NCBI RefSeq assembly: GCF_004005855.1
Contig: NZ_SACL01000001.1
Coordinates: 62,001-126,000, forward strand
From: Rhodovarius crocodyli
GTDB lineage: Bacteria; Pseudomonadota; Alphaproteobacteria; Acetobacterales; Acetobacteraceae
Length of the DNA stretch: 64,000 nucleotides
Direction of reading: 5' to 3'
Below the pieces are notes generated by a model. It did not search any database. It saw nothing but the letters and a program-made list of their open reading frames with translations, and was not told where the DNA came from. Position numbers and translations under genes: made by a program. Shown piece by piece: positions 49,372-60,513 of the stretch. The number at the start of each line of letters is the position of its first letter. The stretch's first letter is position 1.

Positions 49372-50949
49372 ATGGTTGCCAACACTGTTTCACGGCGCGG
49401 GGCCTTCGGCCTCGGTGCCGGCCTCGCCGCCGCTTCGGGTGCGCGCGCGGCGGACCCCAAGCGCATCATCGGCGTGATCGAGGAAGATCCGCCCTTCATG
49501 AACCTGGCCATCAGCTCCGGCATCTCCAGCTCCGTCGCCAGCGCCCCCGTCTACAGCGCGCTGACGCGGATGGACGCCAAGGGCGACATCACGGGCGACC
49601 TGGCGGAACGCTGGGACATCTCGCCCGACGGCAAGACCTATACCTTCCACCTGCGCGAGGGCGTGACCTGGCATGACGGGCGGCCCTTCACCTCGGCCGA
49701 TGCGCAGTTCTCGCTGGGGGAGCTGAACTCCAAGCTCAACCCCTATCGCGGCGCGCTGAAATCCATCGACAGCATCGACGCGCCCGACCCGCGCACGGTG
49801 GTGCTGAAGCTGAAGAACCCGCAGGCGTCGCTGATGGTCAGCCTGGGCAATTTCTGCGGCGCCATCCTGCCCAAGCATCTGTGGGAGGGCACGGACCCCG
49901 CTCGCAACCCGCACAACAAGAACCCGATCGGCACCGGGCCGTTCAAGTTCGTCTCCTTCTCACCCGGTGACCGCATCACCTATGCGAAGAACGAGAACTA
50001 TTTCATCCCCGGCAAACCAGCCTTCGACGAGCTGATCTTCCGCATCATCCCCGACCCCGCGGCACGCATGGCGGCCTTCACGCGCGGCGAGATCGACATG
50101 GTGTATTCCTCGGCCCTGCCGGCCACCGAGATCCCGCGCGTGCGGCGCATGCGCGGCGTGGACCTGCGCTTCAGCGCGGTGCAAGCCAGCAGCTACCAGG
50201 CCTATATCAACATCCGCAACGCGCCCTTCGACGATGTGCGGGTGCGGCGCGCGCTGTTCCACGCCATCGACCGCAAATTCGTGCGCGACAGCGTGTTCCC
50301 GGGCCTGGCGCAGGAAATGGTGGGGCCGGTGCCGCCGAACTCCCCGCTGTATAACCGCGCGCTGACCGACTATGCGCTGGACCCGGCACGGGCCAATGCC
50401 CTGCTGGACGAGGCCGGCAAGCCGCGCGGAGCGGGCGGGGTGCGTTTCGACCTGCGCTATCTGTTCGGCGCCGCCGACCTCAGCGCCCGCAAGATCGGGG
50501 AGGTGATGGCGCAGAACCTGGCGGCCGTGGGCATCCGGGTGGTGCTGACGCCGCTCGATCGCGGCACGCTGATCCAGCGTGCCTATGTCGCGCGCGAATT
50601 CGACATGGTGATCACCAGCTTCGCGCTCGGGCCCGATCCGGATGTGGGGGTGGAGCGGTTCTACAATTCCAACAACATTTTCCCCGTCCAGGCGGTGAAT
50701 TGCAGCCCCTATGTGAACCCTGAGGTGGACCGGCTGTTCGACGAACAGCGGGTTCAGACCGACCCGGCGCGGCGCAAGGCGATCTACGACCGCATCCAGG
50801 AGATCGTCTGGCGCGACGTGCCGACCTTCCCCTTCTGCTGCTACAGCCTGCCGGGCGCCGTGCGCACCAGCTTCGCGACCGGCGTGTTCGACACGGTGGA
50901 TGCGCCCTCGCGCGAGGATTTCGCCTTCGCCGCACCGGCCGGGCGGTAA
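49372..50949 (+). CDS. Peptide-type ABC transporter substrate-binding protein (DppA-like)
   Basis: A 525-residue family-5 binding protein with a Tat-like N-terminal signal (SRRGAFGLGAGLAAASGARA). Family blocks: LAERWDISPDGKTYTFHLREGVTWHDGRPFTSADA, IGTGPFKFVSF and PLIRQ-like C-terminal TDPARRKAIYDRIQEI. It is followed at once by two permease and two ATPase genes, giving a full Dpp/Opp-type importer. GGGAGAG precedes the ATG. Ligand unknown: peptides, opines or other small N-compounds are all possible. Confidence 0.9.
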   Translation: MVANTVSRRGAFGLGAGLAAASGARAADPKRIIGVIEEDPPFMNLAISSGISSSVASAPVYSALTRMDAKGDITGDLAERWDISPDGKTYTFHLREGVTWHDGRPFTSADAQFSLGELNSKLNPYRGALKSIDSIDAPDPRTVVLKLKNPQASLMVSLGNFCGAILPKHLWEGTDPARNPHNKNPIGTGPFKFVSFSPGDRITYAKNENYFIPGKPAFDELIFRIIPDPAARMAAFTRGEIDMVYSSALPATEIPRVRRMRGVDLRFSAVQASSYQAYINIRNAPFDDVRVRRALFHAIDRKFVRDSVFPGLAQEMVGPVPPNSPLYNRALTDYALDPARANALLDEAGKPRGAGGVRFDLRYLFGAADLSARKIGEVMAQNLAAVGIRVVLTPLDRGTLIQRAYVAREFDMVITSFALGPDPDVGVERFYNSNNIFPVQAVNCSPYVNPEVDRLFDEQRVQTDPARRKAIYDRIQEIVWRDVPTFPFCCYSLPGAVRTSFATGVFDTVDAPSREDFAFAAPAGR

Positions 50950-50956
50950 CGGCCGC

Positions 50957-51916
50957 GTGCTGAAACTGCTGCTGCGCCGGCTGGCGATGTCATTGCCGCT
51001 GGTCTTCGCGGTCGTCACCCTCACCTTCTTCCTGGTGCGGCTGGCGCCCGGAGACCCGGCGGCCATCCTGGCCGGCGAGGCGCCGAGCCCGGAGTTCCTG
51101 GCGGAAATCCGCGCGGAATACGGGCTGGACCAGCCGCAATGGCGGCAGTTCCTGGCATACCTCACCAAGGCGGCGACGGGGGATTTCGGCACCTCCATCT
51201 ATCTGGGGCGGCCGGTGTTCTCGGTGATCTGGGAACGCTTTCCGGCGACCGTGGTGCTGACCATCGCCTCCATGGTGCTGGCTTCCATCCTGGGCACGGC
51301 GCTGGGCGTTCTGGCGGCGCGCCATGCGGGCAACCGGCTGGATACCGTGATCAGCGCCGGGTCGCTGCTGGGCTATTCCATCCCGGGCTTCTGGATCGGG
51401 CAGTTGCTGGTGATTTTGTTCGCGGTGGAGCTGGACTGGCTGCCGGCCAGCGGAATGACCACCGCGCGCGTGACCTACACGGGCTTCGCGCATGTGCTGG
51501 ATGTCGGGCGGCACCTGATATTGCCCGCCGTCACCCTCGCGATCTTTCTGCTGACCATGATCGCGCGCTTCACCCGCACCGCGATGATCGAGGCGCTGAA
51601 CCAGGATTTCATCCTGGTGGCCACCGCCAAGGGCGTCTCGCCCCGCCGGCTGCTGTGGCACCACGCCTTCCGCAACGCTGTGGTCACCACCGTGACCGTC
51701 ATCGGGCTGGAGTTCGGCGCGGTGCTGTCGGGCACGGTGGTGGTCGAGATCGTATTCGGCTGGCCCGGCCTGGGGCGCGTCTTCTACGACGCGATCAACC
51801 GCCGTGACTTCCCGCTGCTGACCGGCGCCTTCATCTTTTCCTCCGTCGTGGTCATTGCCGCCAACACGGTCTCGGACCTGGTTTGCGCGGCGCTGGACCC
51901 GAGGATCCGCCGATGA
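50957..51916 (+). CDS. Peptide-type ABC transporter permease (DppB-like)
   Basis: A 319-residue permease with the DppB N-terminus (LLRRLAMSLPLVFAVVTLTFFLVRLAPGDPA), EYGLDQPQWRQFLAYL, and the EAA loop (VATAKGVSPRRLLWHHAFRNA). GTG start 7 nt after the binding-protein stop. Overlaps the next permease gene by ATGA. Confidence 0.92.
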   Translation: MLKLLLRRLAMSLPLVFAVVTLTFFLVRLAPGDPAAILAGEAPSPEFLAEIRAEYGLDQPQWRQFLAYLTKAATGDFGTSIYLGRPVFSVIWERFPATVVLTIASMVLASILGTALGVLAARHAGNRLDTVISAGSLLGYSIPGFWIGQLLVILFAVELDWLPASGMTTARVTYTGFAHVLDVGRHLILPAVTLAIFLLTMIARFTRTAMIEALNQDFILVATAKGVSPRRLLWHHAFRNAVVTTVTVIGLEFGAVLSGTVVVEIVFGWPGLGRVFYDAINRRDFPLLTGAFIFSSVVVIAANTVSDLVCAALDPRIRR

Positions 51917-52758
51917 GCCTGACCCTGCCCCGGCCGGCCCTGTGGCGCCTGCCTTCCCTGCCCGCCTCCACCGTCATCGGCATCGCACTGGTGGCCTTCG
52001 TCGTGCTGGGCACGCTGCTGGCGCCGCTGATCGCGCCCGCCAACCCGCTGGCGTTGAGCACGGACATACTGGCTCCCCCCGATGCCGCGCACCCGCTGGG
52101 CACCGATGACCTCGGCCGGGACCTGTTCAGCCGGGTGCTGTATGGCGGCCGGGTGTCACTGGGCATCGGGCTGTTCAGCGCGCTGATCGGGGTCACGGTC
52201 GGTGTCGGCATCGGGCTTGCCGCCGGCTTCTTCGGTGGGGCCATCGACGAGGCGCTGATGCGCATGACCGAGGTGTTCCAGGTGCTGCCCAAGCTGCTGG
52301 TGGCCGTGGTGGTGGTGTCGCTGCTCGGCTCATCCCTGCTCAACGAGATCCTGGTGATCGGCCTGCTGAGCTGGACCGCCACCGCCCGCATCATCCGCAC
52401 CCGGGTGATGGTACTGCGGGAGGAGGAGTTCATCGCCGCCGCCGCCATGTCGGGCGCCAGCCGCACGCGCATCCTGCTGCGGCATATCCTGCCCAATGTG
52501 GCGCCCTACCTCATGGCCAGCACCACCTTGCAGATCGCGGGGGCCATCATGTCGGAATCCTTCCTCAGCTTCCTGGGCCTCGGCGACCCGACCTATCCCA
52601 GCTGGGGTTTCCTGCTCCAGCAGGGACAGCTCTACATCGACAGCGCCTGGTGGCTGACCACCTTTCCGGGCCTTGCCTTGGCCATGACCATCGTAGGGTT
52701 CAACCTGATGGGCGATGGGCTGGGGCAAAGCCGCGCCATCGGGGGTGCAAGGCGATGA
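51913..52758 (+). CDS. Peptide-type ABC transporter permease (DppC-like)
   Basis: A 281-residue permease with the DppC marks: HPLGTDDLGRDLFSRVLYGGRVSLGIG, the EAA loop (AAAMSGASRTRILLRHILPNV) and SFLGLGDPTYPSWGFLL. The ATG in the ATGA overlap with the upstream gene is used rather than a longer frame. Its stop overlaps the next ATPase gene. Confidence 0.93.
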   Translation: MSLTLPRPALWRLPSLPASTVIGIALVAFVVLGTLLAPLIAPANPLALSTDILAPPDAAHPLGTDDLGRDLFSRVLYGGRVSLGIGLFSALIGVTVGVGIGLAAGFFGGAIDEALMRMTEVFQVLPKLLVAVVVVSLLGSSLLNEILVIGLLSWTATARIIRTRVMVLREEEFIAAAAMSGASRTRILLRHILPNVAPYLMASTTLQIAGAIMSESFLSFLGLGDPTYPSWGFLLQQGQLYIDSAWWLTTFPGLALAMTIVGFNLMGDGLGQSRAIGGARR

Positions 52759-53728
52759 CCGAGCCACTGCTTTCGGTGCGCGGGCTACGCATCGCCTTCC
52801 CCACCCCTGCCGGGGGCCAGGCCCCGGTGGTGGATGGTGTCAGCTTCGACGTTCTGCCCGGGGAGATCGTGGGCATCGTGGGCGAAAGCGGATCCGGCAA
52901 GTCACTGACCGCGCGCGCCGCGCTGCAACTGCTGCCGCCGCGCGCCGCCGTCTCGGGCGAGATCGGCTTCGAGGGGCGGGACGTGCTGGCGCTCTCGCCC
53001 CGCGACATCCGCGCCCTGCGCGGCACCGGCATCGCCATGGTGTTCCAGGACCCCATGACCTCCTTCAACCCCGTGCTGCGCGTGGGCGAGCAGATCGGCG
53101 AGGCGCTGGACATTCACCGCGCGCCGCCGAAACAGGCGCGCGAGGCCCGGGTGCGAGAACTCCTCTCGCTGGTCGGCATTCCGGAGCCGGAGCGCCGCGC
53201 CCGCGCCTACCCGCACGAGTATTCCGGCGGCATGCGCCAGCGCGCGCTGACCGCCATGGCCATGGCCAACGCCCCCCGCCTGCTGATCGCGGACGAGCCG
53301 ACCACGGCGCTGGACGTGACGGTGCAGGACCAGATCCTGCGGCTGATGCGCGGCCTCAACGAGGCCAGCGGCACCGCCATCCTGCTCATCACCCACAACA
53401 TCGCGGTGGTGGCCAGCCTGTGCCGGCGGGTCATCGTAATGTATGCGGGGCGGGTGGTGGAGGACGGCCCGGTGGAGCAGGTGCTGACAGCGCCGAGCCA
53501 CCCCTATACCCAGGCGCTGCTGCAATCCGTGCCGCGCATCGACCAGCCCGCCGGCCGCCTGACCGCCATCGCCGGCCAGCCGCCGGACCCGGCGAGCCCG
53601 CCGCCCGGCTGCCGCTTCCAGCCCCGCTGCACCCAGGCCATGGGCCGCTGCACGGCAGAGGAACCGCCACTGGACGCCGTCGCCCCCGGCCATCGCGCCC
53701 GCTGCTGGCTGGCCCTGGGGCAGGCGGC

Positions 53729-53732
<4 letters not shown>
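52755..53732 (+). CDS. Peptide-type ABC transporter ATP-binding protein (DppD-like)
   Basis: A 325-residue ATPase: Walker [10 protein letters not shown]-loop [12 protein letters not shown], signature [17 protein letters not shown], Walker [13 protein letters not shown], and the C-terminal oligopeptide/dipeptide extension with the PGCRFQPRC cysteines that in this family hold an iron-sulfur cluster. Overlaps DppC-like and DppF-like genes by ATGA. Confidence 0.92.
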
Positions 53733-54711
<979 letters not shown>

Positions 54712-54715
<4 letters not shown>

Positions 54716-55746
54716 CGAGTACGCTCCTGTCCGGCAGGCTTCAGCTCGACGCCGTCTCCCGCAGCTTCGGGAAGCTGAAGGCCGTCGACGGCGTCAGCCT
54801 GGACATCGCCGCCGGCGAGTTCATCGCCTTCCTGGGTCCCAGCGGTTGCGGCAAGACCACCCTGCTGCGGATCATCGCGGGCTTCGAGACGGCCGATGCC
54901 GGCAGCCTGCTTCTCGATGGGCGGGACGTGGCCGGGGTGCCGCCCAACCGGCGCGATGTCGGCCTCGTCTTCCAGAACCTGGCGCTGTTCCCGCATCTGA
55001 CGGTCGCCGAGAACATCGCCTTCGGCATGGAGCTGCGCGGGCGACCGCGCGCCGAGGTTCAGGCCAAGGTGGAGGAAGCCATTTCCCTCGTCGCGCTGGG
55101 GGGCCTCGGCGGGCGGCGGATCCAGCAGTTGTCGGGCGGCCAGAAGCAGCGCGTGGCCCTGGCCCGCGCCCTGGTGCTCAAGCCTTCCGTGCTGTTGCTC
55201 GACGAACCGCTCTCGGCGCTGGACATGAAGCTGCGCCGCCAGTTGCAGCAGGAATTGAAGACCCTGCAGCGCAGCACCGGCACCACCTTCATCTTCGTGA
55301 CCCACGACCAGGAGGAAGCGCTGTCCATGGCGGACCGCGTGGCCGTGTTCAGCAGCGGCAGGCTGGAACAGTTCGACACGCCGCAGATGCTGTATCGCCG
55401 CCCCGCCAGCCGCTTCGTGGCCGAATTCGTGGGGGACGCGAACATCCGCGATGCGGGCCAGCTGGCGCCGCTGGGCATCGCGCCGCCCGCCGGGACGCTG
55501 CTGGTGGTCCGCCCGGAGGACTGCGCGCTGGGCACGGCGGCCGAGGCCGCGCCCATCCGCCGCGAAGGCACGATCGAGGCGCTGGATTTCGTGGGCCCGC
55601 ATGCGCGGTTGCGCCTGGTACTGGACGGATTGGCGGAACCCTGGCTCGCGCTCTGCCCCGGCGCGCTGGCGGCGGGGCTGGCGCCGGGCGGCCGGGCGCT
55701 GCTGGGCTTCGACCCCGCGCGCGCCGCCTCGGTGCCGGCGGCATGA
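54712..55746 (+). CDS. Polyamine-type ABC transporter ATP-binding protein (PotA-like)
   Basis: A 344-residue ATPase with Walker A GPSGCGKTT, LVFQNLALFPHLTV, signature LSGGQKQR, Walker B VLLLDEPLSALD and THDQEEA, then a TOBE-type C-terminal domain. First gene of a second Pot-type importer (order A-B-C-D here, unlike D-A-B-C in the minus-strand cluster). Overlaps the DppF-like stop by 4 nt. Confidence 0.9.
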
Positions 55747-56549
55747 ACCGGCTGCTGCTGTTTGCCCCGATGGGGCTGCTGATCGCGGGTTTCGCCCTCT
55801 CGGTGCTGGGCCTCCTGTGGTCCTCGCTGATCCATGGCGGGGCCGCGCTTTATGCCGACCTGCTGACGGACCCTATCATCCTGCGCGTGTTGTGGCGCAC
55901 CGCCTGGATCGCAGTCGTCACCACCGGGCTGTGCGCGGTGCTGGGCTATCCGCTGGCGCTGTTCCTGGCACGCAGCCCGCGCCGCAACCTGTGGCTCATT
56001 CTCGTCATCTCGCCCTGGCTGGTCAGCATCGTGGTGCGGACCTTCGGCTGGATGGTGCTGCTGGGCAATCGCGGCGTGATCAACACCAGCCTGCGGGGCT
56101 GGGGGATCATCGACAGCCCCATCCGCATCCTGTTCACGCCGACGGCCGTCATCATCGGGCTGGTGCATGTATTCATCCCCTTCATGGTCATCGCCATCCT
56201 GTCGAGCCTGCTGCAGCAGGACCGGCGGCTGGAGGAAGCGGGGCGCATCCTGGGCGGCACGCGCTGGCAGACCTTCCGCCGCGTCACCCTGCCCCTTTCC
56301 ATGCCCGGCGTGACCGGCGGCTGTTCGCTGGTGCTGCTGATGGCCGCCGGTGCCATCGTGACGCCCCTGCTGCTGGGCGGCCTGCGCGACCGCATGCTGG
56401 GCACGCAGATCTATTCCGAGATCTTCCAGGTCTATAATTTCGATCGTGCCACCGCGATGGCAGTGCTGCTTCTGGTGCTGGCCCTGCTGCTGGTCGCGCC
56501 GCTGCGCCTGCTGGAGGCAAGGCTGCGCCACAGGCTGGAGGCAGGCTGA
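55743..56549 (+). CDS. Polyamine-type ABC transporter permease (PotB-like)
   Basis: A 268-residue permease with about six helices, RTFGWMVLLGNRGVINT and the EAA loop (LEEAGRILGGTRWQTFRRVTLPLSMPG). The ATG overlaps the PotA-like stop; the frame further upstream overlaps that ATPase and is a shadow. Confidence 0.9.
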   Translation: MNRLLLFAPMGLLIAGFALSVLGLLWSSLIHGGAALYADLLTDPIILRVLWRTAWIAVVTTGLCAVLGYPLALFLARSPRRNLWLILVISPWLVSIVVRTFGWMVLLGNRGVINTSLRGWGIIDSPIRILFTPTAVIIGLVHVFIPFMVIAILSSLLQQDRRLEEAGRILGGTRWQTFRRVTLPLSMPGVTGGCSLVLLMAAGAIVTPLLLGGLRDRMLGTQIYSEIFQVYNFDRATAMAVLLLVLALLLVAPLRLLEARLRHRLEAG

Positions 56550-57361
56550 TGCGCACCGGGCTTTCCGTGCGGACGATCGCCGCGCTGCTGCTCATTCTGC
56601 TGCCGGCGCCGCTGGTGATCGTGATCGGCTCCTCCTTCTCGCCGCTCGCGGTGCTGGGATTTCCGCCGCCGGGCTTTTCCTGGCGCTGGTACCTCGAATT
56701 CCTGCGCACGCCGGAATGGCTCTGGGCCTTCGGGGTCAGCGCCGGCATCGCGCTGGCCAGCGCGGTGCTGACCACCCTGGTCGCGCTGGGCGCGGCGCTG
56801 GCCCTGCAGGGGGCCCCCGCGCGCTGGCGCGGCTGGGCCGAAACCGCGATCCTGGCCCCGCTGCTGTTCCCGCATGCGGCGCTGGGCATCGGGCTGCTGG
56901 GCTGGCTGATCCTGGCGGGTCTGAACGGCACCGCCACCGGCATCCTGGCCGCGCACCTGATCCTGTGCGTGCCCTTCGCCTACCGGCCCATCGCCGTCTC
57001 GCTCGCCCAGATCGACACCTCGCTGGCCGAGGCCGCGACGATCCTGGGCGCCGATCCGCGCCAGGCCTTCAGGCGCGTCACCCTGCCGCTCCTGCGCCCG
57101 GGCATCGCGGCCGCCATGCTGTTCAGCTTCATCATCTCCTTCGACGAGGTGACGGTCACGATGTTCCTGGTCGGGCCCGAGACGACGACCCTGCCCGTCT
57201 CCATCTACGCGCGCCTGAACGACAGCGCGGACCCCGTGGTGGCCGCCATTTCCTCCATCCTGATCCTGCTGACCGCGGGCCTGGTCCTGCTGATGGACTG
57301 GCTGGTGGGGCTGCGCATCTTCATCGACGTCGAGGAGGAGGGGCGCCACCCCGCCGCCTGA
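56549..57361 (+). CDS. Polyamine-type ABC transporter permease (PotC-like)
   Basis: A 270-residue permease with the PotC-type FAYRPIAVSLAQIDTSLAEAATILGADPRQAFRRVTLPLLRPG loop and the FSFIISFDEVTVTMFL segment. One-base overlap with the PotB-like stop (TGATG). It feeds the ligand delivered by the binding protein encoded next. Confidence 0.9.
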   Translation: MRTGLSVRTIAALLLILLPAPLVIVIGSSFSPLAVLGFPPPGFSWRWYLEFLRTPEWLWAFGVSAGIALASAVLTTLVALGAALALQGAPARWRGWAETAILAPLLFPHAALGIGLLGWLILAGLNGTATGILAAHLILCVPFAYRPIAVSLAQIDTSLAEAATILGADPRQAFRRVTLPLLRPGIAAAMLFSFIISFDEVTVTMFLVGPETTTLPVSIYARLNDSADPVVAAISSILILLTAGLVLLMDWLVGLRIFIDVEEEGRHPAA

Positions 57362-57387
57362 ACCGCATCGCACCGAGGAGAATCCAC

Positions 57388-58455
57388 ATGATCCTGTACC
57401 GTCGTTCGGGGTTGGCGACCGGCGCCGCCCTGCTGGCCGCCCCGCTGGCCGCCCCCTCCCTTTCCCTTGCCCAGCCCGCGCCGGGGCGCGTGGTGTTCGG
57501 CAGCTGGGGCGGCGCCACCGCCCGCATGTGGCGCGAGAGCTTCGGCGCCCCCTTCACAGCCGCCACCGGCATTCCCGTCACGGTGGCCGAACTGCCGGAC
57601 CCCGCGGCCGCCGTGGCCGCCGCGCGCGGCCGCCCGCAGCACAATGTGGCGCTCGCCGCCTCCTTCCAGGCAGCCCATCTGGCCACCAGCGACCTGATCG
57701 AGCGCCTGTCCCCGGATGAGATCCCGAACATTCGCCATGTGCCCGAGGAACATTGGGTGCGCGACCCTCAGGGCCGGTTGCTCGGCATGCCGATCTATTT
57801 CGTCTACCTGGGCGTCGCCTTCAACAACACGCTGGCCCGGGCCGCCGACTTCGCCTCCTGGGAGGGGCTGACCGAGCGCAAGTGGCGCGGCCAGATCTCC
57901 GTCACGCGGCCGATCTTCCTCGCGCCCTACGACCTCAGCCTCTACGCCAGGATTCGCGGCGGCAGCGAGGCCGATATCCAGCCCGGCGTGCCGATGCTGG
58001 AAGCCGTGGCGCGCAATTCCGTCAGCTCCTATTCCTCCATGGCGACGCTGCAGCAGCAGATGTCGCGGGGAGAGGTGACGGCCTGCGCCTTCTACTCGGG
58101 CCAGATCCAGATGCTGCGCAAGGCCGGCCAGCGGGAGGTGGAGATGACCCTGCCGCGTGAAGGCGGGCTGGTGCTTTCCTATGTCATCTCCATCCCGAAG
58201 AATGCGCCGGACAAGGCGGCGGCGCTGCGCTTCCTCAATGACGCGATCGACCCGGCCAAGCAGATCATGGCCGCGCGCAGCGGCTATATCCCGCTTTCGA
58301 CCAACGTGACGCTGCCGCCCGAGGTGATCCAGGAGATCGGCATGACGCCCGAGGAGGTGCGCGCCCGCAACTGGTCCCCCAACTGGTACACCATCGCGGC
58401 CGACATCGAGGCACGCATGCGCCTCGCGGACCAGGTCCTGGATCGTGCGCGCTGA
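57388..58455 (+). CDS. Periplasmic binding protein of the second polyamine-type importer
   Basis: A 355-residue solute-binding protein. The N-terminus (MILYRRSGLATGAALLAAPLAAPSLSLAQ) is a signal peptide; the mature part starts RVVFGSWGGATARMWRE, matching the PotD-like/extracellular family 1-type branch. CGAGGAG precedes the ATG. Ligand unknown. Follows the PotC-like gene by 26 nt. Confidence 0.86.
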   Translation: MILYRRSGLATGAALLAAPLAAPSLSLAQPAPGRVVFGSWGGATARMWRESFGAPFTAATGIPVTVAELPDPAAAVAAARGRPQHNVALAASFQAAHLATSDLIERLSPDEIPNIRHVPEEHWVRDPQGRLLGMPIYFVYLGVAFNNTLARAADFASWEGLTERKWRGQISVTRPIFLAPYDLSLYARIRGGSEADIQPGVPMLEAVARNSVSSYSSMATLQQQMSRGEVTACAFYSGQIQMLRKAGQREVEMTLPREGGLVLSYVISIPKNAPDKAAALRFLNDAIDPAKQIMAARSGYIPLSTNVTLPPEVIQEIGMTPEEVRARNWSPNWYTIAADIEARMRLADQVLDRAR

Positions 58456-58460
58456 GGGGA

Positions 58461-58492
58461 ACGTCATGACGTCTGAGAGAAGCCGGCCATGA
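58461..58492 (+). promoter_or_regulatory. 12-bp palindrome and 8-codon frame before hyuA
   Basis: The 33-nt gap before hyuA holds the perfect palindrome ACGTCATGACGT (58461-58472). Its ATG (58466), after GAGGGGAAC, opens the short frame MTSERSRP whose TGA (58490-58492) overlaps the hyuA ATG. This could be an operator, a translational coupling leader, or both; the facts seen are the palindrome, the ribosome site and the overlap. Confidence 0.4.
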
Positions 58493-60513
58493 AGGTCGGA
58501 GTTGAGATCGGTGGAACCTTCACCGACCTGGTGCGGATCGACGCGCGGGGGCTGAGCATCGCCAAGGTGCCGAGCACCCCCGCCCAGCCGGATACCGGCG
58601 TGTTCCATGCCATCGAGGCCGGCGGGATTTCCCTGGCCGACATGACGGAGCTGGCGCATGGCTCCACCGTCGCGACCAATGCGGTGCTGGAACGCAAGGG
58701 CACGCGCCTGGCGCTGCTGGTGACCGAAGGCTTCCGCGACCTGTTGGAACTGCGCCGGCAGGACCGGGAGCGGATCTTCGACATCTTCTATGCCAAGCCC
58801 GCGCCGCTGGTGGCCCGGCGCGACGCGTTCGAAGTGCCCGAGCGCATGCTGGCCGACGGCACGCCAGAGCGCGTGCTTGAGCTGGAGGTGGCCGGCCCCG
58901 TCATCGAGGCGCAGCTGCGCGAAGGCGGCTATGGCGCGGTCGCGATCTGCCTGCTGAACTCCTTCGCCAACCCGGCGCATGAGCACGGGCTGGCCGCCTG
59001 GCTGCGCGCCCGCATGCCCGAATTGCGGGTCACCTGCTCGGTCGACGTGACGCGCGAATTCCGCGAATACGAGCGCGCCAGCACCACCAGCCTGTCCGCC
59101 TATGTGCAGCCGGTGCTGGATGCCTACCTGACCCGCATCGAGGCGCGGCTGGCGGAAGGCGGGTTCAGCGGCACATTCTCGATGATGCAGTCCAACGGCG
59201 GGCGGGTTCCGGCCGCCGCCATCCGGCTGAATGCCGGCTCGGCGCTGCTGTCGGGCCCGGCGGCGGGCGTGACGGGGGCGATCCGCCAGGCCGGGCTCTC
59301 GGGCTTCAGGGATATCGTGACGCTCGATATCGGCGGGACCAGCGCGGATGTCTGCCTGATCCAGGACGGCCGGCCGGAGCTGACGCGCGAGGCGAAGGTG
59401 GACACGCTGCCGGTGCTGATGCCGATGGTGGACATCACCACCATCGGCGCGGGCGGCGGGTCGCTGATCTGGCGGGATGAGGGCGGGCTGCTGCGCGCGG
59501 GCCCCCGCAGCGCGGGCGCCGTGCCGGGCCCCGCCTGCTATGGTCGGGGCGGCACGCAGCCCACGTTGACCGACGCGCATCTGGTCTGCGGGCGCATCCA
59601 GCCCGACGCGAAGCTGGCGGGCGCCATGCCGCTGGACGCCGCGGCCGCCCGCGCCGCCTTCGCCCCCCTGGCGGCGGAGCTGGGCATGAGCGCGGAAGAG
59701 CTGGCTGACAGCGCGGTGCGCATCGCGGTGGCCAACATCGTCTCGGCCATCCGCCTCGTCAGCACCCGGCGCGGGCGGGACCCGCGCGACTATGCCCTGG
59801 TGCCTTATGGCGGGGCCGGACCGCTGCACGCCGCGGCCGTGGCGGAGGCGCTGGCCATGGATACCGTGGTGGTGCCGCCCAATGCCGGGGTCATCTCAGC
59901 CTATGGGCTGCTGGCTGCCGACCATAGCCTTCATGACAGCCTGACCCGCCGCACCCGGCTGGATGAGGGGGCGGCGGAGTCCGTGAGCCTGACGCTGGCC
60001 ACCATGCGCGACGGGCTGGCCGCGCGCGCCGACGGCATGGAGCTGGGCCCCGACCGCCGCTGGGACGTGACGCTGGAGATGCGCTTCGTCGGCCAGGCCT
60101 TCGAGATCCCGGTACCCCTGACCCCGGCCCTGGCCGAAGCCCCCACCGTCGAGGGCCTGCGTACGGCCTTCGAGGAAGCCTATGGCCGCATCTACCGCCA
60201 TGGCGCGGTGATGGCCGGACGCATGGCCGAGATCGTCTCCTATCGTGTCGGCCTGCATGTGCCGCCCGAGGCGGTGCCGAGCCTGGCCGGCATCGGCGGC
60301 GACGGCTTCAGTGTGCCGGAGGGCGCGGTGGAGGTGTATGACGAGGGCCGCCCCCAGAGGGCCTTCCGCATGGCCCGCAGCGCCGTCGGCGGCGTGCCGC
60401 GTCCAGGCCCCCTGGTGCTGGAGGACGTGACCGCCACCACCTTCGTCCCTTCGGGCTGGACCGCCACCTCGGACGAAGCGGGCAATCTCATTCTGCGAAA
60501 GGCCGCGCCATGA
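58489..60513 (+). CDS. hyuA: Hydantoinase/oxoprolinase subunit A family protein
   Basis: A 674-residue HyuA-type protein of the hydantoinase/oxoprolinase/acetone carboxylase family, which uses ATP to activate a cyclic amide or ketone. The actin-fold phosphate motifs are visible: VEIGGTFTDLV at the N-terminus, TLDIGGTSADVCL and TIGAGGGSLIW; also the VLERKGTRLALLVTEGF pattern. It forms a complex with HyuB, encoded next (ATGA overlap). N-methylhydantoin, hydantoin or 5-oxoproline are typical substrates; which one applies is not shown by the sequence. Confidence 0.92.
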   Translation: MKVGVEIGGTFTDLVRIDARGLSIAKVPSTPAQPDTGVFHAIEAGGISLADMTELAHGSTVATNAVLERKGTRLALLVTEGFRDLLELRRQDRERIFDIFYAKPAPLVARRDAFEVPERMLADGTPERVLELEVAGPVIEAQLREGGYGAVAICLLNSFANPAHEHGLAAWLRARMPELRVTCSVDVTREFREYERASTTSLSAYVQPVLDAYLTRIEARLAEGGFSGTFSMMQSNGGRVPAAAIRLNAGSALLSGPAAGVTGAIRQAGLSGFRDIVTLDIGGTSADVCLIQDGRPELTREAKVDTLPVLMPMVDITTIGAGGGSLIWRDEGGLLRAGPRSAGAVPGPACYGRGGTQPTLTDAHLVCGRIQPDAKLAGAMPLDAAAARAAFAPLAAELGMSAEELADSAVRIAVANIVSAIRLVSTRRGRDPRDYALVPYGGAGPLHAAAVAEALAMDTVVVPPNAGVISAYGLLAADHSLHDSLTRRTRLDEGAAESVSLTLATMRDGLAARADGMELGPDRRWDVTLEMRFVGQAFEIPVPLTPALAEAPTVEGLRTAFEEAYGRIYRHGAVMAGRMAEIVSYRVGLHVPPEAVPSLAGIGGDGFSVPEGAVEVYDEGRPQRAFRMARSAVGGVPRPGPLVLEDVTATTFVPSGWTATSDEAGNLILRKAAP

